The notes under the pieces are model-generated. The model did no database searches, had not been told where the DNA came from, and saw nothing but the letters and a program-made list of their open reading frames with translations. Of a stretch of 64,000 nucleotides of DNA, positions 51,028 through 59,772 are shown in pieces. Every line of letters begins with the position of its first letter. Position 1 is the first letter of the stretch. The stretch covers positions 396,315 to 460,314 of the forward strand of contig NZ_LMUH01000005.1 in NCBI RefSeq assembly GCF_009766105.1. Reading direction: 5' to 3'. A program made the translations under genes and the position numbers. The DNA is from Granulicella sp. S156. GTDB taxonomy: Bacteria; Acidobacteriota; Terriglobia; Terriglobales; Acidobacteriaceae.

Positions 51028-53069
51028 TCCGCAGTATTTCGACCCGCAGTATTTCCTCGCACTTCACCTGTAACACCCTCACGCTGGCCCTTTCCCTGTC
51101 AGTGGCAGGCCTCTGCGCTGCCCAGACCACGACCACCGCATCTGCAGTACCCCCCACCGCCAAAACGCCACCGAAGCCACCCAGCGTCTTCGTCAATCCC
51201 CGCTCTGGTCCGGACGATCCTCGCGTCGGCCTCAAAGGCGGCCTCTATGACGCCAACACTGCCATCCTCGGCATGAAGCTAGTGATCACCACTCCCAAGC
51301 CCGCCGGCTTTGCGCCCGACCTCGACTCCATCAAGGCTGTCGACGCCACGCCTCCGCCGCCGCCTGTTGATCCCGACGCTCCTCGCCAGCCCGGCGGCCC
51401 TATGCGGCCCAGCGGCCCTCGCGCCAACTATGGTGGAACGAACTCCGACCTCGCCTTCAACGCGAAGTACCTGTTCAACGGCAACTATAGCGGTGTCAAT
51501 ATCTACGACATCTCCGATCCAACCCACATGACGCTGGTCACATCCATGGTCTGTCCTGGTGGTCAGGGAGATGTCTCGGTCTACAAAAACCTGCTCTTCA
51601 TGTCGGTCGAAGCCGCCAACGGCCGCATGGATTGCGGCACCCAGGGCTTCCCCACCGCGAGTCCCGAGCCTCAACCACCAGCTCCGACCGGCGACGCAGC
51701 AGCCGATGCCGCCGCCATCAGGGCTTTTAGATCGCGCCAGCCGCCTCCCAGTCCGGACCGCGTGAAGGGTGTCCGGATCTTCGACATCTCCGACATCCAC
51801 AACCCGAAGCAGGTTGCTGACGTTCAAACCTGCCGCGGCTCCCACACCCACACTCTCGTGGTCGACCCCAAAGACAAGGACAACGTCTACATCTATGTCT
51901 CCGGCTCTGCGGGCGTCCGTCCCTCTGCCGAACTCGGCGGCTGCTCCGGCGACGATCCCGACAAGGATCCCAATACCGCGCTCTTCACGATCGTCATCAT
52001 CAAGGTACCCGTCGCACATCCTGAACTTGCCAAAGTCATCGACAGCCCGCGCATCTTCTCCGATCCCGTAACCGGCAATATGGACGGCTTGTGGAAGGGC
52101 GGCAACCACGGTGATGGCACGCAGACCACCTCGTCCACCCGGGGCTGCCACGACATCACCGTCTACTCCTGGCTGGGCCTGGCCGGCGGCGCCTGTTCGG
52201 GTAACGGTATCTTGCTCGACATTAAAGACCCCGCACATCCCAAGCGCCTCGACGCTGTCACCGATCCCAACTACGCCTTCTGGCACTCGGCCAATTTCTC
52301 CAACGACGGCAAGACGGTTCTCTTCACCGATGAGTGGGGCGGCGGCGGCCAACCGCGCTGCCGCGTCTCCGACCCCATGGCCTGGGGTGCGGACGCCATC
52401 TTCTCCATCACCCCCGACAAGAAGCTGAAGCTCGACGCCTACTACAAGATGCCCGCGCCCCAGACCGACAAGGAAAACTGCGTCGCGCACAACGGCTCGA
52501 TGATCCCTGTCCCCGGACGCGACATCGAAGTCCAGTCCTGGTATCAGGGCGGCGTCTCCATCATGGATTACACAGACCCCACGCATCCCTTTGAGATCGG
52601 CTATTTCGACCGTGGCCCGGTCGACGATAGCCGTCCTGCGATGGGTGGCCAGTGGTCCACCTACTACTACAACGGCTACATCTACGGCTCAGAGATCGCC
52701 CGCGGTACGGACGTCCTCAAGCTCGTTCCCACCAAAGACCTCACCCAAAACGAGATCGATGCGGCAGCCCAGGTCTACCTGCCTGAGTTGAACGTTCAGG
52801 ATCAGCCGCACATTGACTACCCGCTGACGTTCGTCACGGCGAAGGCTTACCTTGACCAACTTGCCCGCGGAAGCAGCCTGAATGCAGACAAAATCGCGGC
52901 GATCGGCGCCGACATCGACGCGAAGAACATCAAGAAACTTCACGCCGATGCCAAGACAGCCGAGAAGGCCGCCGCCACTGCCAAAACACCGGGAGATGCC
53001 GACCGCCTCCACGCACTATCGAAGATCCTCGTGAGCGACGGTGCAGGCACCGCCAAGGCCGGCGAATAA
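51024..53069 (+). CDS. LVIVD-repeat (beta-propeller-like) exported protein
   Basis: The 681-residue protein has a signal peptide (about residues 1-34, LALSLSVAGLCAAQ), a proline-rich linker, and several LVIVD-type repeats: NYSGVNIYDISDPTHMTLV, KGVRIFDISDIHNPKQV, GILLDIKDPAHPKRLD and GVSIMDYTDPTHPFEIGYFD. Such repeats build a propeller. Conserved histidines and cysteines (CRGSHTHTLV, TRGCHDITVY, HNGSMIPV) are spread through it, and a C-terminal alanine/lysine-rich helix follows. The function is unknown. Coupled translation with the DUF305 gene suggests that the two act together outside the cytoplasm. Confidence 0.87.
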   Translation: MIRSISTRSISSHFTCNTLTLALSLSVAGLCAAQTTTTASAVPPTAKTPPKPPSVFVNPRSGPDDPRVGLKGGLYDANTAILGMKLVITTPKPAGFAPDLDSIKAVDATPPPPPVDPDAPRQPGGPMRPSGPRANYGGTNSDLAFNAKYLFNGNYSGVNIYDISDPTHMTLVTSMVCPGGQGDVSVYKNLLFMSVEAANGRMDCGTQGFPTASPEPQPPAPTGDAAADAAAIRAFRSRQPPPSPDRVKGVRIFDISDIHNPKQVADVQTCRGSHTHTLVVDPKDKDNVYIYVSGSAGVRPSAELGGCSGDDPDKDPNTALFTIVIIKVPVAHPELAKVIDSPRIFSDPVTGNMDGLWKGGNHGDGTQTTSSTRGCHDITVYSWLGLAGGACSGNGILLDIKDPAHPKRLDAVTDPNYAFWHSANFSNDGKTVLFTDEWGGGGQPRCRVSDPMAWGADAIFSITPDKKLKLDAYYKMPAPQTDKENCVAHNGSMIPVPGRDIEVQSWYQGGVSIMDYTDPTHPFEIGYFDRGPVDDSRPAMGGQWSTYYYNGYIYGSEIARGTDVLKLVPTKDLTQNEIDAAAQVYLPELNVQDQPHIDYPLTFVTAKAYLDQLARGSSLNADKIAAIGADIDAKNIKKLHADAKTAEKAAATAKTPGDADRLHALSKILVSDGAGTAKAGE

Positions 53070-53092
53070 CAGAGGAGAATCATAGGTCGGGC

Positions 53093-54637
53093 TCACCTTG
53101 ACCCAGTCGTCTGCGATTCGAGAGTGCGTTGCCCCGGAGTCTTGCGAACACCGGACGAAATCATTCGCGCACTGAGCGCACTGACTAGGCTTAGGGCAAT
53201 GGCGATCAGGACGATATCGTGATAACCGGATACGAAGGCTTCGTCGATCGCTTGCCTCAGGCGCGGGTCACTCGTTTCGGCTCCCGCTAGCCTGGGGCGT
53301 TCACGATTGATCGTTTGCAGGGCTTCGGACGATAGCGATAGTTGGCTAAGCCTGTGAGTTAGAGACCGATTGAACCCGAAAGACAAAACCAGACCGAAGA
53401 CCGCAACCGCTAAGAGCCCGGCAATTCGTGAAACGGCATTGTTGACTCCCGAGGCCACACCCGCTTCGCTATCGGGAACGGATTCCATAACGGCTGTAGT
53501 GAGTGGAGCTACGCTGATCGCCATCCCAAATCCAAGAGTCAAAATGGCCGGAAAGAGTGTCGACCAATAGGAACGACCGGTGTCACCTCGTAGCATGAGC
53601 GCATAGCCGGCGGCTGCTATGAGTGGTCCGATCATTAGGGGTGTTCTTGCTCCATAGCGTGCAATAAGCCCGCCGGACCACCGAGACAGTAGAAAGATCA
53701 AAAGAATAAGTGGCAGCAGCGCACCTCCTGCCTGGGTCGCAGAGTAGTGCTGAACCTGGATGAGATTAAGAGGGAGAAAAAAGAGAAGACCGCTCAAAGC
53801 TGCATATAGGAAAAAAGTAAGGAGGTTGGCGCCGCTGAAGTCTCTCGAGCGGAATAGCCTCAGAGAAACCATGGGAGCTGGAGAGTGAGATTCAAACCGT
53901 AAAAAGGCGGCGAGCGCGCCAACTCCGACAACGCCCATAACCCAGACGATACGGCCACCGTGGGGAGCTTCGATCAGTGCGAAGGTCGTCGCTCCCAGAC
54001 CAATGGTTGCCAACGATGCGCCTTGCCAATCCAGAACCCGGCTGGCCTGTTCATTGCGGCTTTCTGAGACATAAAGCAACGTCAATGCCACAACGACGAT
54101 CGCAATTGGAATATTGATAAAGAAGACCCATCGCCAGGAGCCATGCTCGACTAGCCAGCCTCCGAGAACCGGGCCGATCGTTGCTGTAATTGCCGTAAAG
54201 CCCGACCACGTGCCGATAGCGCGGCCTCGTTCGCTTGTCGGAAATGACGAACTGATAAGAGCCAGGCTGCCCGGAACCAGTAGCGACGCACCGATTCCCT
54301 GGAAGGCTCGTGCAAGGATAAGAAACTCAATCGAAGAAGCGAATCCGCACCACGCAGAACCTATTGCAAAGACCAGCACGCCTATGACAAAGATTCTTCG
54401 GCGACCGTACAGGTCGCTGAGCGAGCCTCCTAACAGAAGCAGCGAAGCCAGTAGAAGTGCATAGGATTCCACCACCCATTGAAGATCGCTTGCGGTTGCG
54501 TGGAGAGCAACTTGTACTGCTGGAAGGGCAACGTTGACGACCGTCCCATCGATGAAAGCCATGCTCGATCCGAGAATGGTTGCGATCAGGACCCATCGTC
54601 CGTCAGAGTCCGATGGTGTTTTCGAGGAAGCGTGCAT
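53093..54637 (-). CDS. MFS drug exporter, DHA2 (14-TM) family
   Basis: The 514-residue inner-membrane protein matches the EmrB/QacA-type drug:proton antiporters. It starts with WVLIATILGSSMAFIDGTVVNVALPA (TM1, with the family aspartate). Motif A follows as GGSLSDLYGRRRIFVIG, then GGWLVEHGSWRWVFFINIPIAI, and about 14 hydrophobic segments can be counted. The ATG at 54637 has GGAG eight bases upstream. Its base composition seems less GC-biased than neighbouring genes, which may point to transfer, but this was judged by eye. It converges with the LVIVD gene at a distance of 23 bases. The substrate is unknown. Confidence 0.92.
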   Translation of the reverse strand: MHASSKTPSDSDGRWVLIATILGSSMAFIDGTVVNVALPAVQVALHATASDLQWVVESYALLLASLLLLGGSLSDLYGRRRIFVIGVLVFAIGSAWCGFASSIEFLILARAFQGIGASLLVPGSLALISSSFPTSERGRAIGTWSGFTAITATIGPVLGGWLVEHGSWRWVFFINIPIAIVVVALTLLYVSESRNEQASRVLDWQGASLATIGLGATTFALIEAPHGGRIVWVMGVVGVGALAAFLRFESHSPAPMVSLRLFRSRDFSGANLLTFFLYAALSGLLFFLPLNLIQVQHYSATQAGGALLPLILLIFLLSRWSGGLIARYGARTPLMIGPLIAAAGYALMLRGDTGRSYWSTLFPAILTLGFGMAISVAPLTTAVMESVPDSEAGVASGVNNAVSRIAGLLAVAVFGLVLSFGFNRSLTHRLSQLSLSSEALQTINRERPRLAGAETSDPRLRQAIDEAFVSGYHDIVLIAIALSLVSALSARMISSGVRKTPGQRTLESQTTGSR

Positions 54638-54679
54638 CGTCGCTCTCCAGAGGGACACGATGATCATCTTACTGATCCG

Positions 54680-56134
54680 TTACGCGATGTCTCCCGGCGT
54701 CACGCTTTTGCGCGAGCGTGAACGTTTTGGCAGCACCGGCACAACGCGTTCCACGCCCTCGCGGCCCGCATGTATCACCTTCGTCTTCAGGTTCTTCGCG
54801 GCCTCGCGATCGACGGCCTGCAGCTCGCCCGGAGGTCCGAGCATAATCCGCGCTGCGCCGTTCAGGATGCGACGTATAGGCCATGCGCCATCGGCGTTGG
54901 GCAGAAAGACTTCGCCTGCGCGTTGCTTTTCGGGCCGGTAGTACCAGCGGCGAAAGAGCGAGAGCGTATCGCAGCGCTCGTTGATCTCCGCTTCGCCCGC
55001 AGAATCTGCTCGCTCCGCAAGCCGCTGCAATACTCCACGGGCACGGTCCTCAGGGGAAAGCGTCGAAGTTTTTGTGGATGCCGTAGTTTCGGATGGGTAC
55101 GTAGGTTCATCCAGCGGGACTGCGGCAAGCATCAGCGGCTGTGCGAACAGCGAGCTTCCCACGGCCGTCTGCTCGCGGACCGCACGAACCCCCAGCGTCG
55201 ACAGGGGCTCAAGCCCAACGATCCTCCCACGTTCCAGCAGAAAGACCGCAGCCTCCTCAAGCTTCTCTCCCTCGCGAGGCGCAGCCTCTTGCAGGACAAC
55301 GGCGCGCAGCTCCGCGACCGGACGGACCAACTCATCGACGAGAAGCGAAGCAGCCTTCACGCGTTCCCATTGCTTGTGCAGGGCGGCGGCCTCCTCGAAG
55401 TCCATGGCCTCGCTGGCTTTCTCGCGCTGCTCGGCAATCTCCGCAAGCATCGACTCGCCGCTCGTTGCGAAGAACCGGAAGACCCGCTGAGCCTCAGCGG
55501 CATATTCTTCAGAGGAGCACGCCACCTTGCAGGGCTCCATGCACTTCTTCATCTCGCCGTAGACGCATCCTGGATGCTCCGGATAAGGCTGCAGGTCTTC
55601 ATAGCAGCGTCTCAACTTGAAGAGATCGAGCACGGCATCGCAGTAGCGTTCCGCCGCCGCCCGCGAAGGGAAGGGGCCAAAGGTTTCGGCGAGTGCCCGC
55701 TTACTCAGGCGATTGGTGGAGTAGACGCGCGGATGCTCGTGCGTCATGGTCACACGCAAAAAGTATGGCGGATATAGGCGCAATCGCCGCCGTGCTTCTT
55801 CGGCGCCATAGGTCGCACGCGCCGCACAATAAAGAACCAGTGCCGATTCAAACTCCGAACCTGTGCGGGTCCACTCGATCCAGCGAACCTTCTCGCGCAG
55901 GTTGAGGCGCTTGGAGAGTACCGGCCGGCCCAGCTCATCGACGGCTTCCGGTGGCGCTAGCAATCGCCGTAATCTTCTTCGCAGGTCGGCCGCGCGTGTG
56001 AGATAAGGCTCATCGCCTTCGCGCTCGCCCCGCAGAGCAAACACGCCCGCTCCAGCCGGAACGCCGCGCAGAATTTCTTCGGCGTTGGAGGGGAAAAACT
56101 CGATGCGATGGTCGAAATTAAAGGCCGTGCTCAC
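54680..56134 (-). CDS. UvrC-like protein with a degenerate GIY-YIG domain and no nuclease C-terminus
   Basis: The 484-residue protein is related to the N-terminal half of the excision-repair nuclease UvrC. The GIY-YIG-like segment (about residues 25-60) reads GVFALRG and PYLTRAADLRRRLRRLL, so the GIY and YIG triplets are lost. A cysteine cluster, GCVYGEMKKCMEPCKVAC, occurs at about 205-225. The UVR motif (about 250-290, MDFEEAAALHKQWERVKAA) is intact. The RNase H-like endonuclease and helix-hairpin-helix domains are missing; the last 190 residues are only weakly reminiscent of UvrC and end in a basic tail. It may bind UvrB or DNA without cutting, but its role is unknown. It starts at GTG 56134; no strong ribosome site is seen. 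Confidence 0.8.
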   Translation of the reverse strand: MSTAFNFDHRIEFFPSNAEEILRGVPAGAGVFALRGEREGDEPYLTRAADLRRRLRRLLAPPEAVDELGRPVLSKRLNLREKVRWIEWTRTGSEFESALVLYCAARATYGAEEARRRLRLYPPYFLRVTMTHEHPRVYSTNRLSKRALAETFGPFPSRAAAERYCDAVLDLFKLRRCYEDLQPYPEHPGCVYGEMKKCMEPCKVACSSEEYAAEAQRVFRFFATSGESMLAEIAEQREKASEAMDFEEAAALHKQWERVKAASLLVDELVRPVAELRAVVLQEAAPREGEKLEEAAVFLLERGRIVGLEPLSTLGVRAVREQTAVGSSLFAQPLMLAAVPLDEPTYPSETTASTKTSTLSPEDRARGVLQRLAERADSAGEAEINERCDTLSLFRRWYYRPEKQRAGEVFLPNADGAWPIRRILNGAARIMLGPPGELQAVDREAAKNLKTKVIHAGREGVERVVPVLPKRSRSRKSVTPGDIA

Positions 56135-56167
56135 AGCGAGAATTGTAGCCGGGGCGAAGCTGTATTT

Positions 56168-56220
56168 GCTTTTCTGGTTGTCATTCGCTCACTACCCTCG
56201 GAAGGACAAACTCGAAAAGC
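56168..56220. repeat. Decayed dispersed-repeat hairpin after pmbA
   Basis: GCTTTTC and GAAAAGC with GGTTGTC/GGACAA segments fold over 53 bases and contain a worn version of the CATTCCGAGCG word. It begins seven bases after the pmbA stop on the minus strand and may act as its terminator. Confidence 0.55.
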
Positions 56221-56226
56221 AAAAAT

Positions 56227-57675
56227 TTAACTGCCCGCTACGGTCATGCCTTCAATCCGCATGGTAGGCACAGCCCCACTCCCGCGAAATTCCAGATCAT
56301 TTCCAATTGCTGTCACATTGCGGAACATATCTTTCAAATTCCCTGCAATCGTGATCTCCTCTACCGGATACGCGAGTTCGCCGTTCTCGATCCACAGGCC
56401 ACTTACCCCCAGGGAGTAATCGCCCGTGACCAGGTTCACGCCTGTACCCATCGTCTGTAGTACATAGAGTCCCTGCTTCACGTCGCCAATAATCTCTTCC
56501 GGGGCCTCAGTTCCAGGCTCAAGAAAGTAGTTGCCGCCGCCGATGCCTGGAGCTCCCGCAAGCCCACGCGATGCTTTGTGGGTCGACTGCATCGTCAGCT
56601 TGCGCGCGGTGTAGGTATTCAACATCAGCTCTTTCAACACGCCGCGTTCGATCACTACGGTGCGCCGCGTCGGCAGGCCATCGCCGTCAAAGGGTGAGGT
56701 GCCAAAGCCGCCCACGCGCAACGTGCCGCCGGCATTGCTTCCGGTCATCCCGTTTTCTTTCAGGATGTGATCGAAGACCATCGTGCCGTCATCGACCATC
56801 GTGATGTTCTCGCCCGCCACCTGCTCGCCGAGCTTGCCGGCAAACATTGATGCGTTGCGATAGATCGAATCGCCATTGGCCGCGCTCAACAGGCTGCCCA
56901 TCAGCCCGCGTGAGGCCTCTGGAGGAAAGACAACCGGGCACTGCTGTGTGGGCACACGCCGTGCGCCAAGTTTTCGTAGAGCGCGCTGTGCGGCGATGAT
57001 GCCGATCTCTTCCGGAGTGTCGAGCAGCTTCGTAGTGCGTGCACTGGAGTACCAGTAGCCACCCTGCATCGCTCCACTGGCATCCTGCGCAATAGGAGAC
57101 GCAGAGAAGCCGCAGTAGCTGCGGCGGTATTCCCCCGCGAAATCACGGGAGTTCACCATCACTCGCCGCGCGTTCGAGGCATCGAAGTCCGCACCCCTGG
57201 AGTTCTGAATGCGTACATCAAAGCTCATCGCTGCCGCTTCGCAACGGCGGGCAATTTCGATGCGTTCGGCTGCGGGAACATCGTTCACGTCGTCGAAGTA
57301 GAGAGCCAGTTCGCCGACATTCTGCGAACCAAAGGTCTCACGCTCCGGGAGACCTGCAAAAGGGTCGACACCCGTTACTTTGGCGAGTTCGACCGCGCCT
57401 GAGACCAGCTGTTCAAGACCTTCGCGCGAAAGATCTGAGGTCGAGGTGCTGGCTGTGCGCTGTCCGCCCTGGGCTGCAAAGAAAACACGCAGCCCAAGAG
57501 CTCGCGAGCCCGATTCCGTCAGCTGTTCTACCTGTCCCAGCCGCACGTTGACCGCGAACTCTTCGCTCTCAAAGCCGACCGCTTCAGCGTCGATCGCGCC
57601 CGCCTTAAGCGCGCGCGCGACGGCCTCTTCCGCGAGCGCCTTCAACGCTACTTTTGAACCTGTCGCAACAGCCAA
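56227..57675 (-). CDS. pmbA: TldD/PmbA family metalloprotease subunit (TldE-like)
   Basis: The 482-residue protein is the non-metal-binding partner (TldE/PmbA) of the TldD/TldE proteolytic complex, which trims peptides and processes some modified antibiotics. It shows VRLGQVEQLTESGSRALGLRVF near the N-terminus and VVFPPEASRGLMGSLLSAANGDSIYRNASMFAGKLGEQVA in the middle, with GGLGIGGGNYFLEPG-like AGAPGIGGGNYFLEPG and the family end GVSGLWIENGELAYPVEEITIAGNL. The HExxxH motif is absent, as expected for this subunit. The start is TTG at 57675 with GGAGAG four bases upstream. A small CxxC protein and then tldD lie upstream in the same direction. Confidence 0.94.
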   Translation of the reverse strand: MAVATGSKVALKALAEEAVARALKAGAIDAEAVGFESEEFAVNVRLGQVEQLTESGSRALGLRVFFAAQGGQRTASTSTSDLSREGLEQLVSGAVELAKVTGVDPFAGLPERETFGSQNVGELALYFDDVNDVPAAERIEIARRCEAAAMSFDVRIQNSRGADFDASNARRVMVNSRDFAGEYRRSYCGFSASPIAQDASGAMQGGYWYSSARTTKLLDTPEEIGIIAAQRALRKLGARRVPTQQCPVVFPPEASRGLMGSLLSAANGDSIYRNASMFAGKLGEQVAGENITMVDDGTMVFDHILKENGMTGSNAGGTLRVGGFGTSPFDGDGLPTRRTVVIERGVLKELMLNTYTARKLTMQSTHKASRGLAGAPGIGGGNYFLEPGTEAPEEIIGDVKQGLYVLQTMGTGVNLVTGDYSLGVSGLWIENGELAYPVEEITIAGNLKDMFRNVTAIGNDLEFRGSGAVPTMRIEGMTVAGS

Positions 57676-57695
57676 GGGTCTCTCCGCGTATCGAT

Positions 57696-58019
57696 TTACT
57701 GGACTGGCGAGCTCGAAAGTCGCGCCGCCTGCCCCTCGGCTGCTTCGCGAACCAGCAGTACCCCGGCACAGTGCTCTGCATCGCTCTTCAACTTGTGAGC
57801 CGCATGCGAGGCTGGGCCATTGGCAATGTGGCGCTTGTGCACCTTCACGGCGCCATGGCAGTCCTTGCAGCGAAACTCGGTGTCGCCATCGCCCAGCGCC
57901 TCTTCCAGGTTCTTCACCTTCCAGAACGGCTCATAGCCGCTTCCGCTCGCGCGAACGCGCCGCCGTTTCACCTCGCACTCGTACAGTTTTTCTGTCTTCG
58001 CTTCGACTTTTGTAGCCAT
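57696..58019 (-). CDS. Small CxxC/HxxH protein between tldD and pmbA
   Basis: The 107-residue product is not recognised by name. It has a basic N-terminus (ECEVKRRRVRASGSG), then FRCKDCHGAVKVHKRH at about residues 49-64, a PASHAAH segment and a further HC pair. The C-x2-C...H-x2-H...C pattern is like small zinc-binding domains seen in DNA-related proteins, so it may bind a zinc ion. It sits exactly between tldD and pmbA (20 bases before pmbA), an interruption of a normally two-gene unit, and may be co-transcribed. No enzymatic role is proposed. Confidence 0.8.
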   Translation of the reverse strand: MATKVEAKTEKLYECEVKRRRVRASGSGYEPFWKVKNLEEALGDGDTEFRCKDCHGAVKVHKRHIANGPASHAAHKLKSDAEHCAGVLLVREAAEGQAARLSSSPVQ

Positions 58020-58092
58020 GCTAGATCTTCTTTCCTGATGCGGTTGCGGTGCGTGTGCGCTTCTTTTCTGTAGTCTTCAAAATCTGCTGCAG

Positions 58093-59568
58093 CTAACGGC
58101 CTGTACCACCCACCGTCATGCGATCCAGCTTCACGGTCGGCATTCCGACGCCGACCGGCACGCTCTGCCCGGCTTTGCCGCAGGTGCCGACGCCTTCGTC
58201 GAGCGCAAGATCGTTGCCCACCATCGACACATACTTCAGCGCCTCGGGGCCATTGCCGATCAGCGTCGCGCCCTTCACCGGCGCTGTCACCTTGCCATCT
58301 TCGATCAGGTAGGCTTCGCTGGCGGTGAAGACGAACTTGCCGTTCGTGATGTCGACCGAGCCTCCGCCAAAGTTCACGGCGTAGAGCCCACGTTTTACGC
58401 TCTTCAGAATGTCCCCGGGATCGTCCTCCCCGTTGAGCATGTAGGTATTGGTCATGCGCGGCATGGGGATGGACTGATAGCTTTCGCGGCGCCCGCTGCC
58501 GGTGTTCGGCATCTTCATCAGCCGCGAACTCAGCTTGTCGCTGAGGTATCCGCGCAGAATGCCGTTTTCGATCAGCACCGTCTCCTGCGTCGGATTGCCC
58601 TCGTCGTCCACATTCAACGACCCACGCCGTCCGGGCATCCTTCCATTGTCCACGACCGTGACCTTGCTCGACGCGACTTGTTGCCCGATCAATCCCGCAA
58701 AGGCGCTCGTCTTCTTGCGATTGAAGTCGGCTTCCAGTCCATGGCCTACGGCCTCATGCAGCAGCACGCCGGGCCAGCCAGGGCCGAGCACGACCTCCAT
58801 CTCGCCTGCGGGCGCGGCTACCGCACCCAGTTGCAGAATCGCCGTGCGCGCGGCCTCGCGAGCGAAGTGCTCGGGAGATTTGTCGCCCGTAAAGAAATCC
58901 AGCGCCACGCGTCCGCCGCCGCCGCTGGTGCCGCGAGCCATGTTGTTTCCAGATTCGCCATGTTCATCCTTCGCGATGACCATCACGTTCAGCCGCGCCA
59001 GCGGCTGCGTATCACTGGCAAAGGTGCCGTCGCTGGCAGCGATCAGGATGCGGCGCAGTTCGTCATTGATACTGGCGTGTACCTGCACAATGCGCGAGTC
59101 AAAGTCGCGAGCCGCTTTGTCGGCGCGCTCGATCAGCCGCAGCTTCGCAGCGATCTCGACGTCGGTGCTGGCTCCTGCAACCGGATAAAGCTGCGGTGTA
59201 CGAGTCTCCGTGAAACCCTGCACGCGCTCGATCTGGGGGCCGCTGGCGATCAGCGCTGCCGTACGCGCTGCCTTCAGCAGGCGGTCCGCACTCAAATCAT
59301 CGGTGTAGGCAAACCCTGTGCGCTCGCCCGAAAGCACGCGTATGCCGCAGCCTACGCTGATTCCCTGGGCTGCGGTCTTGACGATGCCCTCGTCCATACC
59401 CAGCGAGGTCGAGGTAACGGCCTCGAAGTAGAGATCGGCGAACTCGCCACCCGCGCTCAGGGCTTCACCCAGACAGCGTTCCAGCAGACGCTCACTCAGC
59501 CCGAGTTTCTCGAAGAAGTATCGTTTGTGGTCGGTAATCTCAGGGAAAAAGGAGGGGGCAGACGCCAT
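58093..59568 (-). CDS. tldD: TldD metalloprotease
   Basis: The 491-residue protein is the catalytic subunit of the TldD/TldE protease. The zinc motif HEAVGHGLE lies at about residues 255-263 in GPGWPGVLLHEAVGHGLEAD. Other blocks are DEGIVKTAAQGISVGCGIRV near the N-terminus, VDDEGNPTQETVLIENGILRGYLSD, and GTCGKAGQSVPVGVGMPTVKLDRMTVGG at the end. Length is typical. The partner pmbA is two genes downstream in the same direction. The complex acts in the cytoplasm. Confidence 0.96.
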   Translation of the reverse strand: MASAPSFFPEITDHKRYFFEKLGLSERLLERCLGEALSAGGEFADLYFEAVTSTSLGMDEGIVKTAAQGISVGCGIRVLSGERTGFAYTDDLSADRLLKAARTAALIASGPQIERVQGFTETRTPQLYPVAGASTDVEIAAKLRLIERADKAARDFDSRIVQVHASINDELRRILIAASDGTFASDTQPLARLNVMVIAKDEHGESGNNMARGTSGGGGRVALDFFTGDKSPEHFAREAARTAILQLGAVAAPAGEMEVVLGPGWPGVLLHEAVGHGLEADFNRKKTSAFAGLIGQQVASSKVTVVDNGRMPGRRGSLNVDDEGNPTQETVLIENGILRGYLSDKLSSRLMKMPNTGSGRRESYQSIPMPRMTNTYMLNGEDDPGDILKSVKRGLYAVNFGGGSVDITNGKFVFTASEAYLIEDGKVTAPVKGATLIGNGPEALKYVSMVGNDLALDEGVGTCGKAGQSVPVGVGMPTVKLDRMTVGGTGR

Positions 59569-59772
59569 CTTTCTATTCTAGTCCGATACTCGACCCTAGC
59601 AGTGCCCCGACCCGCTCGAGGCGCAGCATCGCATGCTGTTGGCGTTCCGAATACCTCGCGAAATCCGCACACTGACGCCCCGTACTATCGTGCTCAGGGA
59701 TCGCCCAACTCCATGAAAAGGCACCCTTCCACCCGAATGGCAGGCCTCGACAAGCCTTCACTGCGGATCAAC

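Noticed and set aside
51279-52586. Minus-strand frame of 435 codons inside the LVIVD gene
   Set aside because: Glycine/valine/aspartate-rich mirror translation without motifs.
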